Of a DNA stretch of 64,000 nucleotides, positions 62,975 to 64,000 are shown in pieces. Made by a program: the position numbers and the translations under genes. The notes under the pieces are model-generated. The model had not been told where the DNA came from and did no database searches. It saw only the letters and a program-made list of their open reading frames with translations. The DNA lies in the NCBI GenBank assembly GCA_039545355.1, contig BCJJ01000010.1, positions 133,085 to 197,084 of the forward strand, given 5' to 3'. Every line of letters begins with the position of its first letter. The first letter of the stretch is position 1. The stretch comes from Trichosporon coremiiforme. Taxonomy: Eukaryota; Basidiomycota; Tremellomycetes; Trichosporonales; Trichosporonaceae.

Positions 62975-63905
62975 CCGCTGCTAGCGCGATCTGGGGATCA
63001 TGCTGACCGATGTGCGAGAAATGGGACGCCGGTCGTCAAGTGACGTAGTAAGCTCGGATGTGATGGCTCCTGTGGTACGGCTCCGATCGGGGGCCGCCGA
63101 GGGGCCGCACGAGGGGCCGCACGAGGGCGCGCACGATAACCCCGGGGCGCTTGCTGTGGTCTGATGCCGGCTCATGTGATGGGCAGCAGGGCAAGGTTTT
63201 TGGAGCAGGGCGGCAGGTACAGTGCGTGCGATGGAGCATGTGAAGCATGAAGCGCATCGGCGAGTTCGGTGTCACGCCGATCGGCCGAGCCGCGAGCCGA
63301 GGATGATCGCATGTTGCCTGCAGACTTTCGAAAGTTCAGAACCAGGGTTGCGATCCACCGCGTGAAATAGATCCCACGGTCCAGTCCGAGCTTATGTTCT
63401 CCTACATACTTACGTACTTCTGCGTCGTAATTGTCAGAGACATGTAGCACAGCACACAGGAGGAATGAGACGGCTCCTTGGAAATCTTGGTTCCGGCGCT
63501 AGACTGAGCCTTGCAAACTACCGAGATAGCGGTTGACAAGGCACACGTGACGCACCGGAGACACACCGACGTCACCGAACATCCTATGGCTGGTTCAACC
63601 TGTTCACGGCTGTGCACTTCTGCAACGGAGCTCGCTCCGAGGGTGAGGACATGCAGCTTGGACCTATCAGAAGAAATCAGCTCACTTATTTCATCAACTC
63701 ATGCGTGACATTCACAGCCCTGAGCTGCGAGTATGGATGCCAAGCGAGCTGGCCAATGTCTTCCTCTGCTCGAGATCAAAAGCAAAGGGTTGATGCCGTG
63801 AGCGCTAGTCCAATTCCTACGTCCGATCTCACAGCCGTGGGAACTTCTGATTGACTTCTGCAATGTGCTTTGTGCGCATGTGCCCGCCTGTCTACTCTGG
63901 GCCAG
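62975..63905. other. Upstream region of the glucosidase gene without a supported gene
   Basis: It holds a short tandem GAGGGGCCGCAC repeat (63098-63123). Open frames here are short and conflict on both strands. Confidence 0.5.
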
Positions 63906-64000
63906 CTGTACCCCGCCGTGCCCCACCATGAGCGCGCCGAGAACATCTATTTCCTCGTTCCCTGGCGAGACAAGGTCATGAGCACGTTCCTCGTCGCCAA
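63906..64000 (+). CDS. Possible internal exon of a gene running off the right edge
   Basis: After an acceptor-like CAG (63903-63905) the frame reads LYPAVPHHERAENIYFLVPWRDKVMSTFLVA to the window end, without a stop. The residues look protein-like (aromatic and hydrophobic alternation). The upstream exon is not identified, and the only ATG nearby (63929) opens a frame that soon stops. It could equally be chance. Confidence 0.25.
   Translation, partial: MYPAVPHHERAENIYFLVPWRDKVMSTFLVA

Overview
The window is nuclear DNA of a filamentous or yeast-like basidiomycete, most likely a tremellomycete of the Trichosporonales type. This is an inference from several features: GC-rich coding sequence; closely packed genes on both strands; very short spliceosomal introns (mostly 31-50 nt) with GTRNGT-like donors and a CTRAC branch point a few bases before the acceptor; fungal proteins such as Vps17, an Old Yellow Enzyme and a GH31 alpha-glucosidase; and tRNA genes with tiny introns after the anticodon. 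There is no ribosomal RNA, plasmid, phage or CRISPR sequence, and no recognisable transposon. I rebuilt the exons of each gene by matching donor, acceptor and reading phase. The exon coordinates are in the individual entries.

Layout. 1-3673: 3' part of the clathrin heavy chain gene (+), cut by the window edge. 3.7-5.9 kb: a gene-poor stretch with one weak spliced candidate. 5.9-10.3 kb: a C2-domain protein and the tRNA m5U methyltransferase TRM2 (both +). 10.5-11.5 kb: three elongator tRNA-Met genes (-). 12.7-21.2 kb: five minus-strand genes or tracts, namely a small secreted/membrane protein, an ABC half-transporter, the retromer PX-BAR subunit VPS17 and eIF3m. 21.6-25.7 kb: prefoldin 2 (+), a mitochondrial 3-ketoacyl-CoA thiolase (-) and a His-rich type I membrane protein (+). 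26.4-33 kb: a Laa2-like AP-1 accessory candidate (-), a CHMP7/Snf7-type ESCRT-III protein (+), the Golgi Qa-SNARE SED5 (-) and Sm protein G (+). 34.1-44.8 kb: branched-chain E2 (+), an oxysterol-binding protein (+) and a Ser-rich tail-anchored protein (+), separated by long non-coding stretches. 45-48.2 kb: a gene-free tract with two tRNA-Asp and two more tRNA-Met genes and a 34-bp inverted repeat. 48.6-59.1 kb: a J-like-tail protein (+), the proteasome ATPase RPT4 (-), a cullin 3-type scaffold (+), a coiled-coil protein (+), an OYE flavoprotein (-) and an alpha/beta hydrolase (+). 59.8-62.9 kb: a secreted GH31 alpha-glucosidase (-). The last 1 kb is mostly empty but may hold the start of another exon at the very edge.

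How the genes relate. Many are housekeeping genes with no shared pathway. Membrane traffic is well represented in the first 40 kb (clathrin, C2 protein, VPS17, Laa2-like, CHMP7-like, SED5, oxysterol-binding protein). A proteasome ATPase and a cullin share one 267-bp divergent promoter. The most unusual features are five near-identical tRNA-Met genes carrying 0-, 7-, 8- or 15-nt introns, a palindromic AGCGAGCG-type motif at several 3' gene ends, alternative first exons in the oxysterol-binding gene, and a possible mitochondrial leader on TRM2.
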